A stretch of 64,000 nt of DNA from Kryptolebias marmoratus (Eukaryota; Chordata; Actinopteri; Cyprinodontiformes; Rivulidae): assembly GCF_001649575.2 (NCBI RefSeq), contig NC_051444.1, positions 18,037,199 through 18,101,198 on the forward strand, read 5' to 3'. The translations under genes and the position numbers were made by a program. How positions within the stretch are numbered: the first letter of the stretch is position 1; each line of letters starts with the position of its first letter. Of this stretch, positions 51,403 through 64,000 are shown in pieces. The notes beneath the pieces were generated by a model, which was not told the origin of the DNA, did no database searches, and saw nothing but the letters and a program-made list of their open reading frames with translations.

Positions 51403-52954
51403 GTTTGTTCATTCTTTTATTTACATATTTCATTATTATGTTCCAAATCATGAAAATTATTCTCATTTAACAGAAGACAATTGGAAACACTTGCAAGGTC
51501 TTACAAATAAATATATTTACAAGTATATATCTTTCTTTTAAAAGTCATTTTGGTCAGATTCCTTCTCTTTAATTTAATTACTACTGAAATTACCCTTGAC
51601 TGGAGTCTGTCACATACAACTTTTTTCAGGCAATAAACAGTATAAAATTATAAACAGTATACATAATGAGTCAAAAAAAGCCATTTCTGAATCAAAAGTA
51701 TACCGTTCTTTTTACTTGCTATTGTTTTACGAGGAGTCACTATTGCCAAACATTGCAAAGACTTACTGAATGTGTAAGATACCAGGCAATTCTAGCAAAC
51801 ATTGAAGTTTAAAATCCAGCAGAATGTGGCTTCTACAGTAGATGAATAAAATGAGGATCAAATGTTGCTCATTCAGTGGCACCATAGTAGAGGAAATGTT
51901 GTCGTCAGAACACAGAGAACGTGTCAGAAGTCAAGATTCTTCAATAAAAGAAGTGTTTGTGTGTGTGTGCATGCAGGCAATCTAACATGCTTCTGGAAAA
52001 TGGATCAGTTGGATCCATAGGCTATTAGAACACATTAAAACTAATCAGAATATTCGAACACTAACCCATTCAGTTTTGTTTACTACGGTCTCTGACACTG
52101 AAACAGTCACCAAATACTAATCACTCAACAACGTTCCTGTCTAAAGAAGGCTATAACAGTGAGTTCCACTTACAAAGTGCAATTTCTAAACTGTTTCTTG
52201 AAAAGAAAATAGGACCGCATCCCTCATGCCGCATAGCTTTAAAACAATTACTTAAAAATAGTGATACTTGTCATGGACTTTCCCTCTTGGACACCTGACT
52301 ACAGCCACAATGAACATTTATGGGACATCAGGAGGCTGAGAAAGTTGAGCACATAAGACAACTAAAGCTCTCTGAGAAGCTCACAGGTGCATTCTGGGAT
52401 AACACCAGTTATAATTAACTAACTCGTACAGTTCTATTCATTATACTTTTTTTATACTTTATTCTTTGTTAAAAGCTTAAATAATGACAAGTAGCAAAAC
52501 TTAATTAGATTTTAACCAAGTAAAAAAAAAACTGAGGCCCCCTCCCTCAGAAAGCTGTTGCCAGTTCCTCTCACAGCTGCACGTGTCCAAGACTGTTTCA
52601 GCATCTTTACGTTGGCTTTACTCCTGCTAGGCGCTGCAGAAATGGTTTGATTAAATACTTCCAGTTTACAAATGGTTTAGGTCCAATAAACATTTCTGAT
52701 TTGCTGATACATGATATCTCTCTATACAGGTTTACTTTCTTTCACAGACTTGAGAAAAGGTAGTTAGTTTGCGTTATTCCCATATCTAAACACCAAGAAA
52801 ACTAAAGAGCTGCTCCAGTTCTTTGTTGTTCTAAATACTTCTATGAACAAGTTTTTTTTTTCTATTCAATCAGATCTGTGACTATTTGTTTATGGTTTTA
52901 CACTTCACCACAACAAAGATTCCTAAATCCCCTATCATTTGTTTCTGTTTAAGC

Positions 52955-53890
52955 TTTTTTTTCTGTAGCTTTCTGGTCTAATTCTAACTGGATATTTGGC
53001 CACTCTTCTTGGCAACATTTGCTGGAGTTGGTTAGTTTTCTGGCACAAACCCGACTTTTAAGAAAATCTCCACACATTTTTCAAAAGGGCTGTTGGTGGG
53101 GCTTATTGTTTGTTTGAGATCATATTAGAACATCCAATTAAATCCAAGTTTCAACCATCCAGCTGCTGACTTGAGATGAAGTTAAAGCAGTTGGAGGTGT
53201 ATCTCCTTCCTCACTATTCCACCCACTTTGTACAAATCTTCAACACCACAACATGATGCTATAACCACCATGAGTGATCGCTCGTACAGTGTTCTTGGGT
53301 CTGAAAGCCTAACTTTGACTTTACCAAACATACTTTTTTGTCATTGGAACCTAATAACTCAACTGTTGCCTATTCCGACCATAAAAGTGTCCTATTTAGA
53401 TGGTATTTGGCTTGTCTATGTGTGCAGTTGCAAAATTAAACTGAGTTTGGAGGTGTTACTTTTGAAGCAGGGGCTTCTTTCGTGGTTGACACTCAGTTCA
53501 TCTCAGTATAAAATCATTTCAATGTGGACAGGGACACTGGTGTTCCAGCAGTCTCCAGTTCAAGGCAGGCTTGAGACTTGGTGGTTTCTGGGTTGTTCTT
53601 GAACTACCTGACTCCCCATCGTTGTGAGGATTGATATGAATGCTGTCAAACAAATCATAGTTATGCTGGAAAGGAGAAACTCACATCTGCAGTCAATCAT
53701 GATTACTAATTGGAGGTTAACGGGCCTTGGTCTTTTCAAATTAAAATACATTTTAAAGCCTTCAGTACCACTTATTAAAATTACTTTAGGTGAATGTATG
53801 CATATGCTTGAGCTTGTATGCATAACAAATTCAAACTTGTGCTCCCAATTGTATAGTGATTCCACCCTGGAAAACGAAGGGTTCAAATAA
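52955..53890 (-). mobile_element. Tc1-like transposon relic, minus strand
   Basis: Read on the plus strand, this is the reverse complement of a Tc1-like transposase gene. Landmarks are ggccactcttcttggcaaca, gttttctggcacaaacccga, catccaattaaatccaagtt, caacatgatgctataaccac (complement of the catatggtggt...atcatg block), gtgttcttgggtctgaaagc and ccaaacatacttttttgtca. The order is right for a minus-strand copy, but stops and indels remove any full-length frame. The chance plus-strand ORF at 53228-53602 reads the antisense of this relic. Boundaries are approximate. Confidence 0.75.
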
Positions 53891-56049
53891 ATCATTCACA
53901 ACCTCAATTAATTTAATATTCATGTCTATGACGAGCATATGTACATTTCTGACACTGTATCTTATTATGGCTGAAATCCCAATAAAGCTGTTTTAATTCA
54001 CATGTTTTTCTATTTTCATTGCCAAAGCAAAATACAAAAAGTCTGAAAACAAGCGATGACTACTCACTGGCAGTTATTTTCAAAGCATAAGCTTCATTCA
54101 CCCATCTCATGTTTTCCTTTTCATGCATGGTATCATCTGGCAAGGTGCACGCATGCAGGAACAACTTAGCTTAACAAATTAGCTTTCTATTTTCATAATT
54201 TAGACTGGAGGCTTTGGTTTTCATAGTTAAATAAGAATGTGCCTTTTATCATTTCCCGGTCCACACAAAGATAGGAGTACATACCCTGATGCGCATGCAA
54301 CAGCAACGTGCACACTGGAGAAAAAAATAGATCCTGCCCTAAAGGAATTATACTGCAATTTTTTTCTGCATGAAAAAAGCTAAAGTTTGTCCTCAAAGTT
54401 TTTTAGTTTATAGCACCATTTAAGCCCCTAAAAGGACACCATTCATTGTCTTCACAGTTCAAGGTATAAAAAACTACTAAAGCCATTCATTGGTGAACTA
54501 AATTGACGTTCATCCATAATAAAACACACTCATGCACGGCACTTAATATTCCATGCTGGTGTGTATGTTTGTCTGCAGCGTATATAAATTGAAGTTACTT
54601 GTTGGTTATGAAATATTTTGTGGATGTCTATTTTTGTTATTGATGTAACAGAATGGCACCATTTTACAAGAATGTGTCATAAAATTGTTAAATAAATAAT
54701 GTAGCACCAATGATCTAGTGACTTTAACATAAAAAAACCAAAATGTCACCATAAATCATGTATGATATAGAACACAAAAGCACCATTAATCTGATTTTTT
54801 TTCTAGTACATATACAGTTACTGTTGGTGTTAAACCTCTGGTGCTTAATTACAATTTTATTGGCGATTCATTGATTATGTTTAGGTATTCTGGTGTTAAA
54901 TCTGTTCATTACTCTATATACTTTGCATATAAAAGCAATGTATAAAATGCTGGATTGTCAATAGTACTGTCACATCATTGCAGATTTAGCAGAGAAATTT
55001 AATTCAGTGCAAGAAATGCCATTTCATATTCGTCAGTACGCAAAGGAGCCTATCCTGTCCAGCGTAGGAGTCAGCATGCGGCGTCCCACATTTATCTGTT
55101 ACATAACATGAGCTGTTTCCTTAGCCGGTGGCAAAAATTCACACTGAATTAAGTAGTGGTTAGAATGGGAGCTGAAACCCTTCGCAGCATGCCTCTCCTT
55201 TTAGGGATCGTGATTAAAAGAATTAGGCAAGAACTCCATCCATGAAAATTACCTCCCCACCTCTGAGTGTTCTCTCATGTGGTATAATGGGAGAAACACC
55301 CCCACATGAAGAAACTCCATCTGGACTCACACCAAATGTTTTCCCAGAGGAAGACAGGCTGGAACACAGCATTCAAAGAGGAAGCCAATAATTTTTTTTT
55401 TTTTTAATTTCCAGGTCTCACAAGCAATATCTCTTGAGCCCCAATCTGACTTTAACCTGCTTGTTTAATGACAATAAAGCAGACAGCATTTCTTATGGCC
55501 TCCTCCTGACTTGGTGTATACAACAGGGAACTGTCAGCGCTATACAACAACTGGTGGAAAGTGCTATCCGAGCTGACTTTGCTGAACAACAGGACTGTCT
55601 GGTGAGACACAGCCCCTTAATGATCATTAACTTGGAAGAAACGCATCAACAATAAAGCACAGGAGTCTATTTCAAGTCATCATGTAAACTGCAGATAAAA
55701 TGAGCACAAAAATCATTAGCGGAGTCCTCCAGGAAAAGGAACACACTTTATGGATGGGAGGGTGAATTAAAGTTCTCGGTCGAAATAAATGTGTTTACAA
55801 TTACTTACTGTAGGAAGCTTATCAAGAGTCTCTCCGAGACAAAAAAGGCTGCTGTTGATGTGAAATTTAAGCCAACTGTAAATGACTGCTGTGGGTGTGA
55901 GGAAATGAATATTCAGAAATGTGATGCTGAACAATGACACTGAGAAGAAATTATAGATTTAGAAAAAATGGATTAGAAAACATTTTTTTGCTTCCCTAAA
56001 GAACAAAGTTTCCCAGAATATGACTATGTTCCTAATGATGTAAATGCTG

Positions 56050-56480
56050 TATGTTAAGTGTGTACCAGTACATGTATTTGTACCAAACTGTAATGGTATA
56101 GCCGTTTGCCATGGATACATAGTAGTACACACCAAATACCTTGGTCACATGTTATTATCATGCCTATCTACAAGTAGGCCTATATTTTATTTAACCGCAT
56201 GTTGCTAATAGCCACAAAAAAAGAAGATAATTATAATAACATGATTTTAACATGTGATATAACAAAAAATTGATTTAAAGTGAAGTTGCAAGTGACAAAT
56301 ACTGCCATGGTGTACATGGCCTGCCACCACTAGCAAAGCAGGTTGTGTTTTTTTGTCTCTGCTTCAGGGCTTCATTGTTAAAAAAAACGTTTCCCTGTTG
56401 TGCCACACCTGTACAAAACTGTGATCTTCACACTGAGGTATTTGCCGAACTGTGAATTAGGTGAACCGTTCCACCCAAAC
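56050..56480. mobile_element. possible hAT-like transposon fragment
   Basis: The block has a gtaccagtacatg and gtaccaaactgtaatgg start and an end reading gtacaaaactgtgatc, gaggtatttgccgaactgtg and ggtgaaccgttccaccc. This pattern of repeated accgaaccgtga-like phrases near the ends recalls a common fish hAT-type repeat. The match rests on remembered style rather than an alignment. Confidence 0.35.
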
Positions 56481-59400
56481 ATATGTATTTCTTTCTAAGA
56501 TTTGCCAGGAGGAGAGACTGGCCTTATAAATTGTTCAGAGTTGTTTATAAAGCAAAACACAGCTTTATTTTCCCACAGTCAGTCTTTGAGGTATTCCATG
56601 GCTGAAAAAGAGGAACACATCTGTTCTTTTCTGAGTTATCCCCCTGGAGGATGGCGCCACACTGCTGAAGCAAGGCTTCTCCACCTACACCTGCATTCTG
56701 CCATTTCCTGACATTACTAATATGCTATATTAAGCTACTGGTAAACTCAGAAGGACCGAGTACAGCTTTCTGAACTATTGATAGCAAAGATTTAAAGTGG
56801 AAGAAGCTTCCAAACACTCGGTTAAAAGTGCACTCAACACGACCACTTTGCAACGCTGGCCTTTCAGTGGGAGTAGCAGAACAGCATGCATCTCCACAGA
56901 AAAGTTCAAGAGGACACACTGCACTTAGCTATTAGCAATCTAGCACTGAATGCCCAAAATAAAAGCAGATAAAACAAAAAATAGAAATCCTTTAGGTACC
57001 AAAAGACACAATATCCACATCAATAACCCCAGGTCATCCATTCAGGGACAGGATGGCACCACAGCCAAACTCCTTTGGTAGGTTCTCATGCAACTTTGAA
57101 TGACATAAATAACTGAACAGTTTTCTTTTTATTTTTGTTTTTCAGTTTTTCACACAATGTTCAAAAGACACTGGATCTCACTGTGGCTAAAAGGTGGTTG
57201 GCTGTATCAAAATCCTTTTAGGGTTTATCTAAAAGCATCGGTGGTCTGCAGACTGATGTGTCAGCGAGAGAGCTGGTTGGAAAAACAACACATAGTGACA
57301 ACATAAAGGGAGAGGAAGCTTACTTTCTAAAAACTGCCCTGTTTTTCTGGGAAGACATTCAGCAGGGGGAAACAAAACAATGGAGCGGGAGAGGCACCTC
57401 CCAGTGGCCCTGTTGCTGTTTTCTGGCAGCCCCCATCTGTTGTGTGTATTCAGAAGAATAAATTACATCCAATTAAGATGACAGTGTTGCAGCAACTGAG
57501 CAAAGGCTAAATACTGTCAGTGCAGGTAAACACGGGTTTTGTGATCTATATCAGTGCGCCTTTATTGACAACGATACACACTTTTTCTCCTCCACCCTAG
57601 GTTTTTGACTTGCTGTGGCCTTTTTATTTCATCAATTTGTTTGCAGAATTTCACAATAACTGGCTTTTATGGATTATGACAGAGATCTGGAGCACAAGCA
57701 GAGACAAAATTCATTAAAATAGATGAAGAATAAAAACCTTTATTAAAACTGAAGTATAGCACTGACCTTAGTGCATGGCAGACTCTCAGAGCACTTCACC
57801 ATTTTATTTATGATTTCATGTTTGAATAGAGATGAAAAAATATACACCAAATTTCTACTAATATTACTTACAATATTTCCAGTGTTTTCTTGTCTGCCAT
57901 TTTACTACGAAAAAATTAGGAGGTTGTTTTTTTACTCGCCTAATTCTTAACATTATTATGTAATAAAAAAGTATGGCCCCAACTTGGAAGTGATGAACTG
58001 CTGGTGATGGATACACATTAGGATTTGGAGCCAAGACTTTTTGCTTTTTAAATATATCAAGATAATCTTTGCTCTGCTTTAGTTCATTCCAACATTTAAT
58101 AAAATATTTAAATATTGTACATGTGTATATTAGAATTACATGTAAATTAAATAAATTATAGGCATGCAGTGCATCATCTACAATGCTATCAATTTGATAA
58201 ATTAAGTGAGTTAATTTTATTTTTCATTCATTCACTATTTTGAAGGAAAATGATTAAATGTATTTGAGCATGCTATTTTATCATCCCTCCGCCTAATTGT
58301 AATCCCACTATGTACCCAGGAGTTGTCATTTTGTACCCACCGACTGAAATTTCATACTTAGTTGTATATAAGGCAGTTACTACTTTTCACCCATTCACTT
58401 AAAAGGTTCTCATTTTGCACCCATGCACACACCATACGCACATTTTTCTCAGACCCTGTATGTACTTAGGCATGCAGGGGCACAAGCTCCACCTAACTCT
58501 GAACATTATGTGTCTACCTCTGTAATTGTTATAAATAAACACTTGTTAAATATAGTAAATACTTTCATCTTTATCTGCCATGTGAGCATGCATAATGGCT
58601 GAGTTGTGGTCTGTATAGGCATGCCAGGTGATGGATGGATAAAAACTAGACTAAATCTTGTCATCTTCGTTTTCAGGCCAGGGTAGGTACCATATGGGCA
58701 GAGGTGGGTAGGAAGTGTCTAATAGCCGACAGCTTCTTATACCTGGACTATATTTAATCTAAAATAGAAATCCCTTTTTAAAAAGTGTGATATTTAATTA
58801 AACGTTCATTTGACAGTTTTATTTTTAGTTTCTACAACAGCATGTGTATAATGGAGAAAAAGGAACGCAGGGATTTTTCCTGAAAGCTATTTTCCTGGCA
58901 GTTTGCTTGACATTTGCTCAGACATATGGCAGGAGTGGATCTCTCTGTAGACAGACACGTCTCATGGCTTGGCGGCAGAACTCACCCTGGCCACTGGAGG
59001 CCAAGTGAGGCAGTGATGCAGGAAATGCTGCTGCTCTGTGTGTGTATGTCTGTGTGTGGGGGCTGATCATCCCCAGGCCTGGTTAAGGTAATGTAGCGGA
59101 GAGGAGGGTAAGTCGGCTTGACACTCACATCTAGATCACAGAGGCTGGCTGGCTGCTGCAGGGTAGAGTCTGTGTGGATACTATATGTGTGCAGCAGAGA
59201 GCTAGTGGGCATTTCTGAGATTTGTATACCTGTCTAGCTGCATGTTTAAAACCAAAATTAAAAAAAGAAGAAAAAAAAATAGAAATGTGGGTTGATTTAG
59301 TCACAGCTCTAATGAGTTCAATTCTTTCAGTGTGCTGTTTGTGACTGTAGCAATATTAACTTAATGGCTTTGGCTAAATTTGATTAAATGTGACGACTGT

Positions 59401-62400
59401 TTACACACTGTGCCTCGCAGGTGGCACAGTGCCAGATCCCTTTAACTCTACTCCATCTGACCTTGATGGAGTAGACTAGGTAACACTGACCATAATGGTA
59501 ATGGTAATCATAAATCCCGGTTCAGGATGTACCTCAGTCTTGGGGTCACAGATAGATATGGGAAACAGGAAAAAGAAACAAATCCCAAAGCTATTTTTTC
59601 CCCCTACTTATTTGAACACACAACAGAGATAGAAAAACATACCATACTTGCTAGTAGGGAAGCTCTACAGTAGCAGATTAAGTACAGCAACGTAAGATTT
59701 GTCAATTTGTAACCTCACTTCATCTTATCTTATTCATCCAATTTGAACTGTAAACAGTGTCCTACAGGACCAAAAGTTTGCTAAGCTTCCAAACTGAAAG
59801 GTATCTTGTTCATTAAGAGAATAAAAGAATAGTTTCAGTAATTTGGCCTAAAGTTGTTTCAAATCAAAAGACAATACATAACTGAACAATACCTTTGAAT
59901 GTGAAAATACAAAATAATTATATACTTATGTGTGCCAAAAGCAGAAACACAAAACCTTTCCACCTCAGGTATTTCTTCACACTCCTGTGTGTCATCTGAG
60001 CTACCTCTTCTAGCTTTGCTTTGGTGTAGAGTGCTTTGAATCAATTAAATAATTCCTCTTTTTCTGATGTGGCAGTTAGCAGAAAGCAGTTAAAACATCA
60101 TGTTCACCGTTTTTGGAAAGAGTGGTGATTGTCTGTGGCTAATTGCAAGTGACTAATTTGTCTGATTGCAAGCACTGGACCCTGATGTCTGTGTCATGGT
60201 TTGGTAGAAATACTATTATATCCCTATTATTTAATGTTCTAGGAAGATGGTTTGAAAGTCATCTGAGTTAACTCAAGGCCAGCTTTGATCAGACATGGCT
60301 AAAGAATCACAAAATGCTGCGTCAGCTCACAATATATCTGTTCTAGGTGCCGTACTGACCTACAACCTCGGACTACATGTGATTATTTTTGTTAAAAGTG
60401 GGTGTGGATTGAAATGATCATGAATTATGTTTTCTTTGCCTTTCTCCCTGAACTTCGGTCGAGGAAATACTGGACAGAAAACTTTGACAGCAAGTTCATC
60501 AGATACTGAGGATAAATCAAGACCCAAAGTGAATTTACTTGACAATCATTTCTGTAAGATGCAACAAAACACAAGATGTGATGGAGAAGTAAATATTTCC
60601 CACTACTATATAGAAATGAACTAAACATAGCACATAGAGCTTTTCCTCATCAATCTTTGTCTTAGAATTTTATCAGTGCTTCCGTTATCTGTCACTTCCT
60701 CCTGATATGTTTGTTCACTGCATACTGTACTTCCAGGCAAAACGCTTTGGTAAAATGTAGTCAAAAATAGTGCCTGCATCATCTGCTGCTTATGTAAACA
60801 CACAGGAGCTGCCAACAACTTACTGCAGAAGAAGCCTAGATATAACCAGAATGCAGCACAATTTGAAGCTGATTCTAAAAAATCCACTGGGAGTCCTGGA
60901 CTTAGTTCAAATTGTTGTTTAACGCATAATTCAGGTAATAATGGTAAAAATGACAGCGTAATTTGAGAAAAGAAAGTCATAATATAAATGGGTACAAAGT
61001 ACTGACCCTTATGATAGCTTCTGTGTTCAGTGATGTAGAAGTGTATGATAAATGTATATGACACAAACGTGACATATTATTGCGCCTTTTTCAGCAAAGT
61101 GCTTAAAGTGGCAAACAAGAGTCAGAAGTGCATTTTAAATAGTCCATTTAACTCATAGAGGCTTTCTGGCGTAGTGCTATCTTAATAATGTATTTATAGT
61201 TATGAATTCTAATTAATCGAAAGCAAGATCAAGATTACAATGAGTCTCCTTTAAAGTTTAAGCAGCCGTATGAGAGAGAAGCTTAATTCCATTTAATTGT
61301 TATGTCTGCAGAGTTTTATAGCTGTGTAGTCACTTCAAAATTACAAAATTCATTCTACTGCACTCATTCTGAAAATGAGCAGTCTAAGTCCATGTTTGAA
61401 TGAAACATGTGAGTTGGGAATATCGTCCTTGGATGTTTTTCACTGGGAAGGTTGCTGCTAAGATCAAACATTATGGTGTTCATTTTGTTGTGTGTTCGCT
61501 GCACTTCCAGCAACAGGAGCTGGGTAATTTTCCAACAGACTATTAAGAAAAGATGACGGGGAAGACAATACTTATTACTGACATGCTGAGCGTCTTTTTC
61601 TAAAGAAGCATTATTGATTCCCTGCTGACAAAAAATCTGTGGGAAAGACACTTCAAAGCCCAGTGGTGTGAATCATCATTTGAAAGATGAGCCTGATGCT
61701 TTGACTCGCAAGATATTTTAGCTGAGAGGTGAGGCGACAACATATTGATTAGAGCAGCAGCTTATCTACAGTATGAGTAGATTTACTTTCTTTCATAAAA
61801 GACGAGATCCACATAAACGAAGAGGCTATAAATGCAGGGAGGCCGAGGATGGAGCTGCCAGTGGGCCCTGAAATACGGCAAATCAACTGAACGCACCTCA
61901 CAAACACACACACCCACACAGCCTCAAGAAAAGGGAAAAAAGAAAGAAATAAAAGAGAGACTTTTTTTTATTTATTTATTTTTTTTATTGGATGCCCAGA
62001 AACGGTCGGTGATCAAACTCCAACAACCAAAATAGCCACGGTGATTTAGTGGAGCGAAAATCCATTATGGCTCCATCCAAAGGTAATGACTTTTTCAAGC
62101 CTCCCAGCTGATTCTTCAGAACAAGAGTGGAAGGAGAAAACACACACAGTGGACAAATCAGGCCTTTGTTCAGAACACTGTGGGGTCCTGAAAGAGTCTA
62201 CCCTGACATCACCTCCTCTCTTTAGGTCTTTTATTCCCTGAATCTTTCTCAGAGGCAGTGAAGACAGAAGCATCTCTATTTAAACCGAGCTGGCTGACGC
62301 ACCCACCGCCTGGCATACAAACTACAACTGGACAGCGGATTATGAACCATGGAGGCAATAATATTGATTTGCTACTTGTTTATCAAAACATTCTGCCATA

Positions 62401-63372
62401 AAACTGAGCATTATTGCTGCAATAAAACCGAGAGGTATTGAATTTTCATCTTTTGTACTATAGACTGTCCAGACTCAAAATAACATTGACATTTATGAAA
62501 AAACAGGTGTATTTTTCTGTTTTTTATGACTCAAGCTAGTCATTACCCAAGGCTTCAAGGTGCTTCTTTTTTGCATCACTACAGCCATATATCAGACCAT
62601 TCACTGTCTTGAATGAAGATGCAAGGCGCAATTTACTTTAGGAAACATACTGAAAAAAAGGCAGAAAAATGCTTTTCAAATGTCTCAGCTAAAAGAGACG
62701 AGGCGTCCTTGAGCAAAATGAGTAACCTTAACTTGGAACTGGATGACAAAGCTCTACAATGCCATATTAAAAAAATGCAAAAGCACGTAGCAGTGCCCAA
62801 AATAACTTTGGAGCTTGTCACGGAGCAGAAGAAATACATTCTGCACTGTCCCTTTGTAGAGGGACTGCATTTGATGCAGCTTTTTGCTTAAGACTTGACC
62901 CAACAGCAATGGCAGATGCTCCGTGCACGCAAAAAAAAGTGGAACTGGGAATGTGAGGCAGTGCCTCTCCTTTGATTTTGATAGCAAGTGGAAAATAAGA
63001 AGGCAACACTGTCACACAGACTCCTGACAGACTGAGTTTTACAGCCAGATTCATATCGATTCTCTGATGCTGCGTATACTGGATGGTGAACTAAATAAAA
63101 CTCACAACAGCAACTCGGGCTTGTGGGTGGATGGAAATAAATCTCTTCTGCTGCGTTAAATCCAGTTACCTAAACTGAATAAAGGTGCCTGAATAAAAAA
63201 GAAACGACAAACATAAGGTGCAGCTCTTTCATCATTAGCGAGCAGATGTCATTTATGGAAAGTCTCAGTGCTTTCAATCAGCTCAAACTCAAACTGTATC
63301 TGATCTGTAGTTTGCAACATCTTGTTCTTGGTTTCTGTTTTTTCTCCAAAATGTGGGACTGATGTGCGCTTC

Positions 63373-63393
63373 TTTTTTTTTTTTTTTTTTTTT
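63373..63393. repeat. T21 homopolymer
   Basis: An uninterrupted run of 21 thymines followed by acaaaaaag. It could be the poly(A) tail of a minus-strand retroposed sequence, but no element body is recognisable beside it. Confidence 0.9.
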
Positions 63394-63763
63394 ACAAAAA
63401 AGAATCCGATTGCTAGCACAGCTAAAAATTAATGTGAAATTATAAACAGGTCTGTGAAGCCTCATTAAGACTCATGCTTGATTAGATCCAGCTTTAGGCC
63501 AATAGAATAATTGGCATCTCCAAATTATTCCAGCAGAGAGTTTGCTACTGAGGTAAAAAGCATTCTCTGATCCGCTATAGCTAAATAAAAGACAGCAGCA
63601 GTTTGTGCTACTTCACACTATATCTATATCTAATAAAGAGCATGCATTGTTTAAGGGTCATAATTAAATTAGGAATATATATTTGGAATCTGACAGAAAT
63701 AAAAATTAAACCAAAACCAAATCTGAGCAAGAAGGGATGTGGGAGCAGGACCTTCAGCTGGAA

Positions 63764-63830
63764 CAGTGGCGGCTCCAGAGATTTTTTTCTGCAGGTGCTA
63801 AGGGGGTGCTAAGCATTTTATTGAGGGTGC
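63764..63830 (+). mobile_element. hAT-like transposon terminus
   Basis: The sequence cagtggcggctccagagatt followed by repeated ggtgctaa phrases resembles the 5' end of hAT-superfamily elements in fish genomes (CAGTGGCGG start). Only the end is inside the window, because an 88-bp tandem repeat begins just after it. Confidence 0.45.
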
Positions 63831-64000
63831 TAATGAAGGATTATTTGTTCTTACAGTTCTCAACACACACAGACGCAAGCACAAACATATATAATCATAT
63901 ATATATATATATATATGCTAATGAAGGATTATTTGTTCTTACAGTTCTCAACACACACAGACGCAAGCACAAACATATATAATCATATATATATATATAT
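63829..64000. repeat. 88-bp tandem repeat (minisatellite), continues past edge
   Basis: The unit starting gctaatgaaggattatttgt at 63829 recurs exactly at 63917, a period of 88 bases. Each unit ends in an AT dinucleotide tract ((AT)10 at 63897-63916). The second copy matches the first over its visible 84 bases and is cut by the window end, so the true copy number is unknown. Confidence 0.95.

Larger units (their letters stand above)
18770..64000 (-). other. large ntrk3 intron upstream of juxtamembrane exon
   Basis: This 45.2-kb stretch lies 5' of the juxtamembrane exon on the minus strand. The preceding exon should encode the transmembrane helix and a NKYGRRSKFGMKG-like cytoplasmic start. I did not recognise it, so the intron probably runs past the right edge. 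It carries the mobile elements listed separately. The remaining stretches (18770-25628, 26443-29239, 29531-31039, 31201-33343, 35822-42034, 42166-50333, 51403-52954, 53891-56049, 56481-63763) show unique AT-rich sequence, some GC-richer blocks that may be regulatory, and no gene I can support. Confidence 0.65.

Noticed and set aside
50242..51470. Three long ORFs of about 300-385 codons spanning the gap
   Set aside because: They are open only because the Ns contain no stop codons; their real parts read the tandem 20-base units.
53228..53602. 124-codon plus-strand ORF
   Set aside because: It lies antisense within the minus-strand Tc1-like relic.
60621..61064. 147-codon minus-strand ORF
   Set aside because: No domain, splice or codon-bias support; consistent with chance in a 64-kb AT-rich window.

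Overview
The window is vertebrate nuclear DNA, most likely from a teleost fish. It is AT-rich, almost free of open reading frames, and scattered with decayed fish-type interspersed repeats: Tc1-like and hAT-like DNA transposons, an L2/CR1-clade LINE tail, tRNA-derived SINEs and MITE-like elements. Most of the many short ORFs are chance products of intron or repeat sequence.

The only host gene I can support is the neurotrophin-3 receptor tyrosine kinase gene ntrk3 (TrkC), transcribed on the minus strand. Two consecutive coding exons are visible. The intracellular juxtamembrane exon (18581-18769, 189 bp) carries the NPQY adaptor-docking motif. The first kinase-domain exon (3409-3539, 131 bp) carries the glycine-rich loop and ends on the ATP-anchoring lysine. 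Both have consensus splice sites, and their phases fit each other through a split codon. The rest of the window is ntrk3 intron: about 3.4 kb downstream of the kinase exon, 15.0 kb between the two exons, and 45.2 kb upstream of the juxtamembrane exon, where no transmembrane exon was recognised.

Layout from left to right. 1-3408: intron. 3409-3539: kinase exon. 3540-18580: intron with a nested SINE cluster (about 5.5-6.0 kb), an L2-type LINE tail (about 12.9-13.6 kb) and a tandem run of a roughly 300-bp repeat (about 14.6-15.4 kb). 18581-18769: juxtamembrane exon. 18770-64000: large intron with a MITE-like element (25.6-26.4 kb), a second copy of the roughly 300-bp repeat (29.2 kb), a tRNA-derived SINE (31.0 kb), a terminal-inverted-repeat element (33.3-34.0 kb), a plus-strand Tc1-like relic (34.7-35.7 kb) followed by a compound microsatellite, another SINE (42.0 kb), a very young inverted-repeat element holding a 787-base assembly gap (50.3-51.4 kb), a minus-strand Tc1-like relic (53 kb), a possible hAT-like fragment (56 kb), and an 88-bp tandem repeat next to a hAT-like end at the right edge.

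The most unusual object is the 50.3-51.4 kb element. It has 110-bp terminal arms that match perfectly in inverted orientation, is flanked by a 6-bp direct repeat, and is built internally from 20-bp tandem units running into the gap. I found no evidence of a new protein-coding system. Several unique-looking intron stretches could be conserved regulatory elements, but that needs cross-species alignment.
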